A DNA stretch of 64,000 nucleotides from Ustulina deusta (lineage: Eukaryota; Ascomycota; Sordariomycetes; Xylariales; Xylariaceae): contig JAJNNX010000066.1 in NCBI GenBank assembly GCA_023159155.1, positions 1-64,000 on the forward strand, given 5' to 3'. The translations under genes and the position numbers were made by a program. How positions within the stretch are numbered: position 1 is the first letter of the stretch; every line of letters begins with the position of its first letter. This document shows positions 12,962 through 24,800 of this stretch, one piece after another. The notes below the pieces were generated by a model, which saw only the letters and a list, made by a program, of their open reading frames with translations, made no database searches and was not told the DNA's origin.

Positions 12962-14811
12962 GGACACAAACTAATTGCTAACATAAGTCAATTGCCAACT
13001 TTTTTGCACTTTTGTACGCTCTTTTTTTAATTACTATTTTTATAACCAATAATAATAGTATTTTTTTAGAACAAAGCAAACTTACAGCTTATATTAAAAG
13101 CTTTTAATTGCAACAAAAAATTAATTATTAATTATATAGTACAAATCTATAATATTTTTTGTATAACTTTTTATAATTGGTGCGCTAATAAATAAACTTA
13201 ATAAATATTTATTATATAATACTAAGAATTACTTAAACTTAAAAAAAATACTATTATATAATATATTATAGATTTAGTTTTATAATTATTTCTACTTTAG
13301 ATAAATAGTATTAAAAATATAGCTAATTAATTGTTATATAAATATAACATATTTAAAGTTAGTATTAACTAAGCTTTAAACTTTATATAATAATATTTTA
13401 TATTTAAAATATATTTTAATTAAAAAATTAATTATTAGCAAATTTTTTATAAAAATTTTATTATATATAACAAATAGTTTAAGTTTATATAAAATATAAT
13501 AACTAAATATAATATTTTAAAAAAAAATATTTATAATTTTAATAAAATAAGCTTTATAATAAGCTAAATCTTGTTTAAAATAATTATAACAATGTTTAAC
13601 TAGCATAAATAACTAAAAGCTGTTTAATTAAACAATTATAAATAGTTAACTATTATTTAAAATATTAATTTATATAATTATATAGTTTTGCTATATATTA
13701 TTTTAATAAATAAAACTTACTTTTTGTTTTAATATATTAATAGCTAACTATTATATAACTAAAGAATTATAATTATAAAAAATAGCTAAATAATAAATAA
13801 ACAAAGTCTAGATTAGATTAATTATTTTAATTTATATATAGCTGGTTATATAAAAAGTATTTATTGCTTATTAATTTTTAATAGCTATAAAAGTTACTAT
13901 TTAACTAATTTTAAACTATATTATAAAAATTATAATATTATTACTTTTTATATACTTGTTTATTTATTATATTAATTTTAATTTTTGAATATTAGTTATT
14001 TTAGTTTATTAAAATATTTATATATAAAAAAAATTAATAATTTAATATAGATATATATTACTTATATTATTAAAAAGGATTTTTTTATTATATTTTATAA
14101 AATATATAAAGTTTTTATAATAAAATCTAATATTTAAAAAAGTTTTAAAAATACTAAATTAGTGCTATATAATCTAAAATATATATTTTTTTAATTTAAA
14201 GTCTAATTACTAACTAAAATACTTTTTAAATTATCTAATAGATTTTTAGTTCTTTAGTAATTAAAGATTTTATATAATATAACTAATATATAATTATAAA
14301 TTAAATATATTAAAAATAAAGTTATATAATATTAAAATAATTTGTTAAGTATTATTTTAAATATTATTGATTATATTATAAAAAATATAATATTGCTTAT
14401 ATATAAGGTTATATTATTAAAAAGAAAAGTTGCTAAACTTTATATAGCAAATAAAATATTTAACTAACGCTGCTATACAAAAAAAAAACATATATAAAAT
14501 AAAAAGTTATTTATTATATAGAAAAAATAAGATTTTAAAACTAAAAGGGCTATTAAAAAACAAATAATAAAAGAAGTGTAATAAAGTAGTTGTTATATAA
14601 AAAGGGGTGTATTATACATATAATAATATAGAACATGCGGCAAGCCTAGGTATAACTTACGTACTTATTAAAATGCTATAAAAATATTTAGTAATAATAT
14701 TTCTAATTAGATCTAATTAATTTTTTGTGTTATAATTGAATTATTTGACTTATATATATAAAAATGCAAAAAAGTTAGCAATTGACTTGTGTTGGCAATT
14801 AGCTTGTGTCC
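12962..14811. mobile_element. TA-flanked inverted-repeat DNA transposon, 1850 bp
   Basis: The ends are inverted repeats of about 47 bp that start GGACACAA and run to TTTTTTGCA, with about four mismatches. The element is flanked by TA on both sides (12960-12961 and 14812-14813). TA target, TIR length and total size match the Tc1/mariner superfamily, pogo/Fot1-type in fungi, though no transposase frame survives. Copy A lacks the insertion at the matching place near 23535. The TIRs are better preserved than the interior. Confidence 0.8.
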
Positions 14812-15193
14812 TATGTTAGAACTATTTATTTTTAAGTTTATAGTAATAATTAATAATTTTATAAGTATTAAGTACTATTTTAATAATACTTACTACTTTT
14901 AGACCTAAAAAGCAATAAAATTAACTAATTAAAAACTAGACTAATAATTTTATTTTTATATTAATAAATACTAGAACAATTAGAATATTTATTTTTTTAT
15001 TTTAAACTTTATATATAATTTTTTATAATATTTATTAATTAATATATTATTACTAAAAATAGCAATAAAAATTAAAACATAAAACTTTTTAATAGTAGAT
15101 ATTAGCAAAACTATTATAAATTTTAATACTAAGTAATAAATATTTAAACTAGTTTATTAAATTTAAAACGTTTAAAAAATAATATAAGCTATA

Positions 15194-15495
15194 TGTTGGT
15201 TGGCTCTATCCGGGATAGTATGTGCGTACATAGTGCCGTACGCAAGAGCAGATCTAGTGAGGCGAACACCATACAATCTATATTGTACTATGTTCGAATG
15301 CCTATCGAAAGGAAGAAGAAGGAAAGGAATCAGAAGGTGTGGGAGGGCCTGGTATACCCCTTCGTACGAAGGGGTCCACCATGGCCCCTTAGCCATGGGC
15401 TAGCCATGGGCTAACCACCTGACTTGGCCACCTTAGGTGGCCAAGGTGAGTGACCCATAAATAGCGTACGATTGACCTGGAATACTATTCCAACA
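15194..15495. mobile_element. Solo LTR, 302 bp, not RIPped
   Basis: It begins TGTTGG and ends CCAACA, with perfect 5-bp duplications CTATA at 15189-15193 and 15496-15500. Base composition is normal, unlike the surrounding DNA. It holds an 18-bp perfect palindrome CCCCTTCGTACGAAGGGG (15357-15374) and an inverted repeat around GGCCACCTTAGGTGGCC. The matching site in A is empty. At about 300 bp it is shorter than the size usually needed to trigger RIP, and it may also be recent. Short open frames here are incidental. Confidence 0.85.
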
Positions 15496-16053
15496 CTATA
15501 AGCTAATAAAAAAAAAAGTTTAATAGATGTTAAAATAAAAAATAAGATTTTTTAAAAAAAAAAAGTTTTATAATATAAGTATTAATTATTAGATTAGATT
15601 TTTAGTTAGTTAGATCTTTTAAGATTTTAAAAAAATAAAAATTTGTTTTATACTAACTAATTATAAAAAATAAGCAATAATTTTTTATTTTAATAAATCT
15701 AATTATTGCTTTTAGTTAAAAATATTAATAACAAAACAGAATTTGAAATTAATTAAATTAAATAATTAAAAATATATAAAAAAACAAAAAGTTATAATAT
15801 TAGGTTGTTTAAAAAAGCTATAATTCTAATAATACTTAATATATAGCTTAAAATTTTAAAAATATACTAATTAAACTTAACTAATTTTATAAAACTTATA
15901 AAAATAAATATATATAATAATAGCTAACAAATTTATAAATAATTATAAAAATAATAATAAGGTAATATAATATAAAAAAACTATATAAATTTAATATTAT
16001 TAATAATTTTGAATTAAAATTATATTTAAACTTTTGGTTTTAAAAAAAACTAG

Positions 16054-16194
16054 TATAATAGTTAGGATAGTTTTAGTAAGACCTATAAAAATTTTAGACC
16101 TATATAGCAATAAAATAGGAAGTCTATATATAAACTAATCTATAACTCTATAGCTATATATATAGAGTTTATATTTATTTACTTTATAAACTTT

Positions 16195-16228
<34 letters not shown>

Positions 16229-16293
16229 CTTAGAATCTTTGTTTATAGTATTAATAAACTAGCTATAAAAGCTTTACTTGATTGATTATGACA
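16054..16293 (+). repeat. Right LTR of element B
   Basis: A 240-bp LTR, TATAATAG to GATTATGACA, preceded by a purine-rich tract ending AAAAAAAACTAG. It is followed by the CTTTG duplication and then the interrupted interior of A. Confidence 0.85.
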
Positions 16294-18384
16294 CTTTGTT
16301 TATAGTAAAAAAAAGCATATATTAATTAATTGTTTTAATTAAAAGCTTAAAGTTTTAGGCGTTTAACTAGTAAAAAAAAGCTATAATAAAAATAGCTCTA
16401 GTAGTTTATTTAACTTAAAAAACAAATGGAACTAACAAAAATCTTTTTATTAGTTCTTTTATTTATTTTAGGTAAAATATATAGCTAAAACAAATTAATT
16501 ATTTTTAAAATATTTACTTAATTATAAATTAATAGTATTAAAATAAAAACTTTAGTTTTATATAATATTAAAGCTTATATTTTTTTAATAATTAATTATA
16601 AGTTTACGTAACAAATTAAACAATAGTTAAAAATAAAAATAGTTTGTTTAGCTAAACTTTAAAAGTTTTATAACTATTAAAGCAAAATAGTTAGCAAAAT
16701 TTATAAATATTTAATATATATTATAAAAATTAATAATTAATAATTGAAAAACTAAATATTTTAAATTATTAATTTTAGTTATAATATTATTATTAATATT
16801 AAATAATTAATAAAACAAAATGTTTTAATAAAAACCTAAAAATAATAATTAATCTAATTAAATAATTTATTTTTATTAGTTTAATTTTTACTAATAATTA
16901 TAGTTAAACTTTTTAGCTATAAATAATAAAATATAAACCTAGAAATATAAAAGAATACTAATTAATACAATTAAGTGTTAGAAAAATATTATTAAATATT
17001 AAAACAATTTTTTAAAAATAAAATAATTATTTTAAGAACAACTAAAACTAAAAAAACATAAAAAAAACCTAAAATTTTTAAACTTAAAATAAAAAAAGTT
17101 TGTATAGTAATTCGTAAAAAAAAAAAACTAAGCTACTATTAAAAAAATTATATAAAACTTTTAGAATTATTTCTATTAAAATAAATAAAAATAACTAGCT
17201 AAAAGAACTTTAAAAAAACTTATTATAATTAAGTTTGTAATAACTAAAAATAATTATATTAAACTATTTAAAAAAAACTTAAAAATAATTAATATTTTAT
17301 AAAAAAAATAGATTTAAATTAATTAAGTAGTATTATAAAAGATTTTTAATAATAAACCGATTTTATTTTAAAAAAAAAAAAAACTTTAAATATATAAAAT
17401 TAATGCAAAGCTTTTTATTTTTTTAATTATTATACCTAAAAAGATTTTTTTTTTAAAAAAATTTTAAAACTTTACTACTATTATAACTAAGATTTAATAT
17501 AGTACTAGAACTTAATAATAAAAAATATACTTTTAGTTTTTATTAATATTAAATATTTATATAGTTTATTTTATTTAAAAAAAAATTTATAAATAAGTTG
17601 CTAATTATAAATTTTATTAAATAAAATATAAATTTAAATATTATTTTTATTCTATTTATACTTAAATTTAAATTAACTAAATATAAATTTATAATTAATT
17701 ATTAATAAAAAAATATATATTTAAAAAACTAAATTATACTAATTTTAAATATTAATAATACTATATTTAATTATTATAATATTACTTGTTTTATAAAACT
17801 AAATATTATTAAAACTTTTTGTTGATTATTATTAACTATAAAATTATGCTAATTTTTTTTTTTAAACTTGCAAAAAAATGTTTTAATAAAAAGTTTTATT
17901 ATTTAGTTTAAAAATAAAACCTGCCTAGTAGCAAGCTTTTATTAATACGCAAATCTAAAAACTTTTAAATAAATTTATAAGTATTTATATAAATAATATT
18001 TTAATTTATTTTAAAACTAAAAAATAGCACTAGATTTATTATAAAAAAATAATCTATTACTTATATTAAGCTAAATATTAAAAAAATGTTAAAAAGTTTT
18101 ATTTTAATATATTTATTATTAATTATTTAAAAATAATTATAAAAGCTAAAATAAAAATAAAAATTAATTTTATAAAAATTTAAACAATTTTAAATTAGAA
18201 TTTTAATAATTTTAAAAGTACTAAATCGATTTAGTTATTTTTTAGGTTTTATAATTATATTTATATATTTATTTATTATACTAGTAAAATTACTATCTTT
18301 TTAAATTAACTATTAAAAAAAATAAACTATTTATAATAGAACTAAAATAAAAATAAGCTTTTAAATATATAAAACTACTAATAT

Positions 18385-18653
18385 TATAGCAGGGCTAGTG
18401 CTAGCGGCCCGCTGGCAGCTGCGAATGTGGCTGTACGTTAATTGTTAGCCGTATTTGGGCCGCCTGCGGCCCGAACCGGCTGATCTTTAGCTGCATTCAG
18501 AGGTTCGAATAGCTATAAAAGCCTTCGAACTTCTTAAAGCAATACTTATTTTATATATATAGTATTTTATATTAATTTTTTAATAGTAAGCGCTTTAGTT
18601 TATTTTTATTATTTTTAGTTATTTTTAGTATTAAGTTGCTTTATTTTTCTTTA
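18385..18653 (+). repeat. Long-form 5' LTR of E2 (269 bp)
   Basis: It starts TATAGCAGGG, RIPped from TGCAGCAGGG. It retains the 62-bp segment, then a TATAAAAG box set between inverted GTTCGAA and TTCGAAC. It ends TTCTTTA and is followed by ATAGTATCTTTAG, where E1 has ATAGTATCCCCGG, a possible primer-binding site of unknown tRNA. Confidence 0.85.
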
Positions 18654-18689
18654 ATAGTATCTTTAGTAAAGCTATAATAAAGTAGTCCG

Positions 18690-21600
18690 CTATATAAATT
18701 TATATATAATAATGCTTACATATGTTTATTGCTCCTTGGAGCACAACCTATAATTAGAAACCAATATTTAACACTTTTCTATATAAATTACTATATAAAT
18801 ATATCCATAACACGTTAATAGACTTAATGCCAGCTGCGCAAAAACTAACCTAGCTAACCTAGTTAGACTAACCAACTTAGCTAACCTATAAACAGCTAGA
18901 TCCCCTGTACAAATATACCTATAAGCAGCCCTCCATATAAATCCACATATAAATCTGCTTATGGCTATACATTTTCTAAGAAGCCTAGTTTATATTAATT
19001 AGTCCGTTCATATATCCGTACAACTAACCAAGCTAGCTTAGCCACGTTAATCAGCCTTACTGCCCTTGCTGCTTTAGTTATACGCATTTACTGCTAAGTC
19101 CCTTGCCAGAATATACCTACGAACAACCCGCCATATAACTTTATATATAAACTTGTTTATAGCTGTATAACCTATAGGGAGCCCTCGGTCCGTTAGTCTA
19201 GGTGGCTATTCTGGTTAGCTAGGCTAGCTATATATATTAATTAGCCGATTTAGCCTAGTTCTGCGTTAATTAGTCAGTTCGTACGTTTATATACGCGTTC
19301 GAGCAGTTCGCCATACAAATTACTATGCGAACATGCTTTTACTTGCTTTATTAGCTAGGCTAGTCATATATGTATTGATTAGCCCAATCGGCCTATTGCT
19401 TTGTTGGCTAGCTATTGTGTTGTTTAGTTAGTTAACTAGTTAGTCCTTTTGTTAAAAAGTTGTTAGAGCAGACCTATATATAATTTGTATGTAAATATGC
19501 TTGTATGCCTTTTAGTCCAAGGGAAGTCTTTGTTCCAAGCCGCCGATCAGTTAATTAGTCAGCCAGTCGATCAGCTAATTGCCCTTGCAAATCATGCCCC
19601 GACCCAAATATACTTACGAGCCAAGTCCTATACAAGTTACTATACAAACTAGCTCGCAAATGTATAGCTTTTAAGAAAGCCTTGTTTTAAGTCTGCAATT
19701 AGCCTATTACTGCTGTATTAATTAGTCAAGTTTATATTTGAATACTTGTACGAATAAGTTGCTATATAAGTTAATATATAAACCTGCTTGTACTTATATC
19801 GCCTATAGGAAGCTATTGCTTTAAGCTATGCATTTGTTCTAAGTTTTTGTTAGTTATACGTATACTTCTATTTTTATTAATTTTGTTATTTAGTATTTTT
19901 AGCATTTCTAGCGTTTTTTAGCATATTTAGCATTTTTGTTATTTTTTGTTATTTTTAAGCTTTTATACTATTAATTAGCTAGTTCTCTTATATAAGTTGC
20001 TATACAAACAAGTATTTATATAGTTTATATAGGAATTAGTTTGAATATATATAGTTTAAAAGAAGTACTGTTTAGACTTTATTTTTAGAAACCTTGTTTT
20101 AGAAGCGTTGTTTTTGTTGCGGTATTAGTACTATATATTGTATTACTTTTTGGGTTGTTAATTAATTAAACTTACTATGTTTAGTAGTATATAAATATAT
20201 TTATATATTAATTTATATATAAATATGTTTATAGTTTATAAAGGAGCGTTTGTGTATAATTTTAATTAATAAATTGCTATACTATTAATTAGCTAGTTTT
20301 TTATTTAGCCCTTTATTTAATAGTTATATAAGCAGATCCCTATATAATTTATATATAAATATGTTTTTATACCTATAGTTTAAAAAAAACTATTGTTTAG
20401 CTAGCTAATTAATGGACTGCTACGCTGCTAATCGGCTAATTTAGCTATATATATATTGATTAGTTATATATACGTTAGCTAGTTTAAGTATTATATATAT
20501 ACGCTGCTAATTAGCTAGTTTAGCTGTTATATATACGATTAATTAGCAACTTAGCTATTATATATATATATAAATAGCTACTTATACTAATTTATATGTG
20601 TATATGTTTATATTAATACGTTATATTTTTGTTTACTATTAATTAGCAATTTTATTATTTATGCGTTAATTAGCAAGTTTATTACATTTTATGCAATTTT
20701 TAATTATTTGCTATTAATTAGCAAGTTTACCCTAGTTTTATTTGCATATAAATAAGTCTATATAGTGTTTTATATAAACAAATATTTTTATAAATATTAC
20801 GTTTGCTATTAATTAGCAATTTTTAGCTATATTTATTATTGATTAGCAAGTTTACTACGTTTTTATTTATGTACGAGCAAGTATATATATAATTTTTTAT
20901 ATAAACTTGCTTATATATTAATTACTTATGCAAGGGCTTTCCGATTAGCTTTACACTTTCTGTACTAATTAGTTTATTTGCTTGCTATGCCGATCAGTTA
21001 GTCTGTGTAAAAGATATAGGCGTACAAGCAATTGCTTATATAATTTATATAGGAATTTGTTTATACTTATGTATTTTATATATATTGCTACCTATATAGC
21101 ATAGCACTGCTAATTAGTTAATATATTATTGCTGTACTGATCAGTTAGAATTATTATTGCTATACTAACTAGTTAATTTGTTATGTACGAGCAACCTCTT
21201 ATATTATTTTGTATATAAACTTGCTTATAGTATGTTTATATTATATAGTTAGCCGTACTGCCGATTGGGATATATATAGCACTACGGATATAGCATAGCA
21301 CTGACAAATTGTTATTGCTGCGCTGATCAGGTATTTGGTTGCATACGAACAACTCCTTATACTATTTTGTATATGGATTTGTTTGTACTATATATGTTAC
21401 ATGGTCATTGCAGCATTGCTGATTAATTTGTTATTGCTGCGCTAATCAGTCAGTTTGTTGCTACGCGTATAGCATAGCACTGACGAATTGTTATTGCTGC
21501 GCTGATCAGTTATTTGGTTACGTACGAACAACTCCCCATACTATTTTGTATGTGAACCTGTTCGTACTATACATGTTACATGGCTATTGCAGCACTGCCG

Positions 21601-21720
21601 ATTAGTCAATTCGTTATTGCTGCACTACTGATCAACGATTTTCTTTTTATGTACGAGCGGCCACCCATACTGATTTGCATAGGGTTGCGTTTATACTTGT
21701 AATTTTTAGAGTTATTTATA
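18690..21720 (+). repeat. Array of degenerate hairpin repeats inside E2
   Basis: Same motif as in E1. Examples: ATAAGCAG (18921-18928) with CTGCTTAT (18955-18962), and GTACGAACA (21522-21530) with TGTTCGTAC (21559-21567) around an inner CATAC/GTATG stem. Roughly 15 copies are recognisable by eye at spacings of about 130-200 bp. Stem sequences vary between copies while remaining complementary. Confidence 0.7.
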
Positions 21721-22286
21721 AAAGTCTATTTATAAAGCCGATTAAGGCCTATTTTACAAACTCCAACCTATATATATACTATTAAAAAATATTATTACAG
21801 TTATATAAAGATTTATATATATAAAAAGTAGTAAAAGCTATAGCGTAACTTTTTGTATAGAGATTTAGTTTAGGTTCGAAGTAGTAGTTAACTATAGTAC
21901 TTATTTAAGGTCTAATACAAAAGTACTAATAAATATTGCTATATATATTAAGTTTAAATAAAATTATATATGTTTTATATAAGAATATATCAAAAGAATA
22001 TAAAAAAATAGGACATTTAAAGGGCTAAAAAGTTATACTTGCGGGCATACGGACCAAAAAAAGAAGCTATGGACCAAGGGAAATTAATTATAATATGTAA
22101 CCGGTTTAGCAATCGGCTGATTAAGGGCTTAGTAGCCTAGTAGGTTAGGGCTAGTTCTTTTTTTTAGGCCGTTAAAACCTAGGGGTTTAAGTAAGTATTA
22201 TATTATATTGTCTTTTTTAGTGTTTTTAGCCCTGCATTTTTAGATTTAAAGCTATTTAAAAAATAAAGCTTTAAATAAAAAAAGTT

Positions 22287-22493
22287 TGCAGTAGGGCTAG
22301 TGCTAGCGGCCTGAACCGGCTGATCTTTAGCTACATTTAGAGGTTCGAATGGCTATAAAAGCCTTCGAACTTCTTAAAGCAATACTTACTTTATATATAT
22401 AGTATTTTATACTAGTTTTCTAATAGCAGGCGCTTTAGTTTGTTTTTGTTGTTTTTAGTTATTTTTAGTATTGAGTTGCCCTGTCCTTCTTTA
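22287..22493 (+). repeat. Short-form 3' LTR of E2 (207 bp)
   Basis: It runs from TGCAGTAGGG to GTCCTTCTTTA and lacks the same 62 bp as the short LTR of E1. It has the same TATA box and inverted GTTCGAA arms. Confidence 0.85.
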
Positions 22494-24563
22494 ATATATA
22501 AAACATTTGTTTTAGCTTTTTTTAAGCCCGGCTAACTAATATAAATAAAATTAAATATTTTATATAATATAACAAAAAAAGTTATTTAATAGTAATAAAA
22601 AAATATAATTTAAAAGCTTATAAAATATTTTTTTAAAATAATAACGCTAACTAAGCAAACTTATTTAATTTAAAACTATAAACTTTTAGTAATAATATAA
22701 ACTTTAAAATATTACTACTTAAAGCTTTTTAAAACTAAGTTTTTTATAATAACTAATTATTAAGCTTTATTATATTTTTAAAAAAAATAAATTTTATTAA
22801 TATAATAAGTATATTAAGCTAACTTTTTATTAAACTTTAATATTATTTTTTAATATTAATTAGAACAAAAAAATAGCTAGGCTTTTTATAGTTAAAGCTA
22901 AAAAAACTAAAAAAAAAACAATAATATTAGTTCTGCTTAATAAAATACTAAGTTTTATATTAACTATAGACTTTTTATTTAATATTTTTTAAAAAGCTAA
23001 CCTAATAAACCTAATTAAACAAAAAAACTAGCTATAAGATCTAGAAAATAAAAATAAAAAGCTATATATACTTAAAATTATTTTAAATAGAACTATTTTT
23101 TTTTATATAGCTTTAATTTAAAAAGTTTATATATTTTTAATTATTATATACTAAAGTTAATATAAAATAATTAAAATATTAAAACAAAATTATTATTAGT
23201 TTTATTTAAAATATAATTATAAATAATATATATATAATTATTATAACTATAAAAAAAACAAAATATTATAAAATAAAACTTTTAGTTTTTTTTATTTATT
23301 GTTTATATTAACTATAGTATAGCAATATATAATAATAAATAATAAAAATATATTATTTAATTAATAAAGTTATAACTATATATAAATATTTATAAATAAG
23401 TTTAATTATTTAAATATAACTTTACTTAATAATAAAAAAATATTATAAAATTACTAACTATATAATATTATAAAAGTTTATATAAATTTTTTAGTATACT
23501 AAACATATAAATATTAAATAATATAAGATTATTTATTTTTAAATTTATAACAATAATTAATAGTTTTATAAATATTAAGCACTGCTTTAGTAGTATTTAT
23601 TATTTTTAAACCTAAAAAGCAATAAAATTAATTAATTAAGAACTAGCCTAATAATTCTATTTTTATATTAATAAATACTAAAATAATTAAAATATTTATT
23701 TTTTTATTTTAAACTTTATATATAATTTTTTATAATATTTATTAATTAATATATTACTTTTAAAAGTCATAATAAAAATTAAAGCATAAAACTTTCTAAT
23801 AATAAATATTAACAAAACTATAATAAATTTTAATACTAAACAACAAGCGCTCGAACTAGTCTACTAAACCTAAAACATTTAAAAAATAATATATAATATA
23901 ATAACTTTTATATAAAAATAATATAAACTATATATTAACAAAAAAAAATATTTAATAGATTTTAAAATAAAAAATAAAGTTTTTAAAAAAAAAAAAAAGC
24001 TTTATAACCTAAGTACTAACTACTAGATTGGACTTCTAATTAGTTAAACCTTTTAAAATCCTAAAAAAACAAAAATTTAGCTATATTTTTAATTTGCCTA
24101 AATCTTATAAAATAAAAAACTGGTTTTATATTAACTAATTATAAAAAATAAGCAATAACTTTTTATTTTAACAAATCTAGTTATTATTTTTAGCTAAAAA
24201 TATTAATAATAAAACAAAATTCAAAATTAAATAAATTAAACAATTAAAAGTATATAAAAAAAATAAAAAGCTATAATACTAAGTTGTCTAAAAAAACTAC
24301 AATCTTAATAATACTTAATATATAGCCTAGAATTTTAAAAATATACTAATTAAGCTTAACTAATTTTATAAAACTTATAAAAAAGCTTTTAAACTTCTTA
24401 TAAAATTATAAAAATAAATATATATAATAATAATTAATAAATTTACAAACAATTACAAAAATAATAATAAAGCAGTACAATATAAAAAAGCTATATAAAC
24501 CTAATATTATTAATAACCTTAAGTTAAAACTATATCTAAACTTTTAGTTTTAAAAAAAAGTAG

Positions 24564-24795
24564 TATAATAGTTAGTATAGTCTTGGCAAGACTTGCAAAA
24601 ATTTTAGACCTATATAGCAATAAAATAGAAAATCTATATATAAACCAACCTATAATTCTATAGCTATATATATAAAGTCTATATCTACCCACTTTATAAA
24701 CTCTGATTTTTTTTTTTTTTTTTTTTTTAGCTTAGAGTCTTTGTTTATAGTATTAATAAACTAGCTATAGAAGCTTTACTTAACTAATCGTGACA
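24564..24795 (+). repeat. Right LTR of element A
   Basis: A 232-bp LTR, TATAATAG to AATCGTGACA, followed by the TATTA duplication that matches the one at 2603-2607. It is one of the better preserved LTR ends of the family. Confidence 0.87.
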
Positions 24796-24800
24796 TATTA

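Larger units (their letters stand above)
3826..16293 (+). mobile_element. LTR retrotransposon B, same family, inserted in A
   Basis: B is bounded by LTRs at 3826-4063 and 16054-16293 and by the duplication CTTTA (3821-3825) and CTTTG (16294-16298); the left copy differs only by a TG-to-TA RIP change. The sequence left of B continues directly in the sequence right of B when compared with B's own interior, so B landed inside A. Without its own insertions B is about 6.0 kb. Its insertions are E1 at 5414, an inverted-repeat transposon at 12962 and a solo LTR at 15194. B lacks a segment of about 45 bp that A has near 18130. Confidence 0.88.
18385..22493 (+). mobile_element. LTR element E2 (second copy of E family)
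   Basis: A 4109-bp element inserted in A, opposite in orientation to E1, with LTRs 18385-18653 and 22287-22493 and a 4-bp duplication ATAT (18381-18384 and 22494-22497). The uninterrupted sequence is present in B near 11890. A purine tract (AAAAAAAGTT) abuts the 3' LTR. Like E1 it has one long and one short LTR, here the long one at the 5' end. The interior is the same hairpin array, with no coding remnant seen. Confidence 0.85.
2608..24795 (+). mobile_element. LTR retrotransposon A (RIPped, split by nested elements)
   Basis: Both ends carry the same LTR (2608-2835 and 24564-24795) and are flanked by an identical 5-bp duplication, TATTA, at 2603-2607 and 24796-24800. The internal sequence breaks at 3820, where copy B of the same family is inserted, and resumes at 16294. 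It breaks again at 18384 for element E2 and resumes at 22494. Removing the insertions leaves about 5.6 kb. The purine-rich tract just before the right LTR supports plus orientation. All coding capacity is lost to C-to-T and G-to-A change, so I cannot say whether it was Ty3- or Ty1-like. Confidence 0.88.

Noticed and set aside
15172..15414. Overlapping short open frames on both strands
   Set aside because: They lie entirely within the 302-bp solo LTR defined by CTATA duplications and are mutual shadows.
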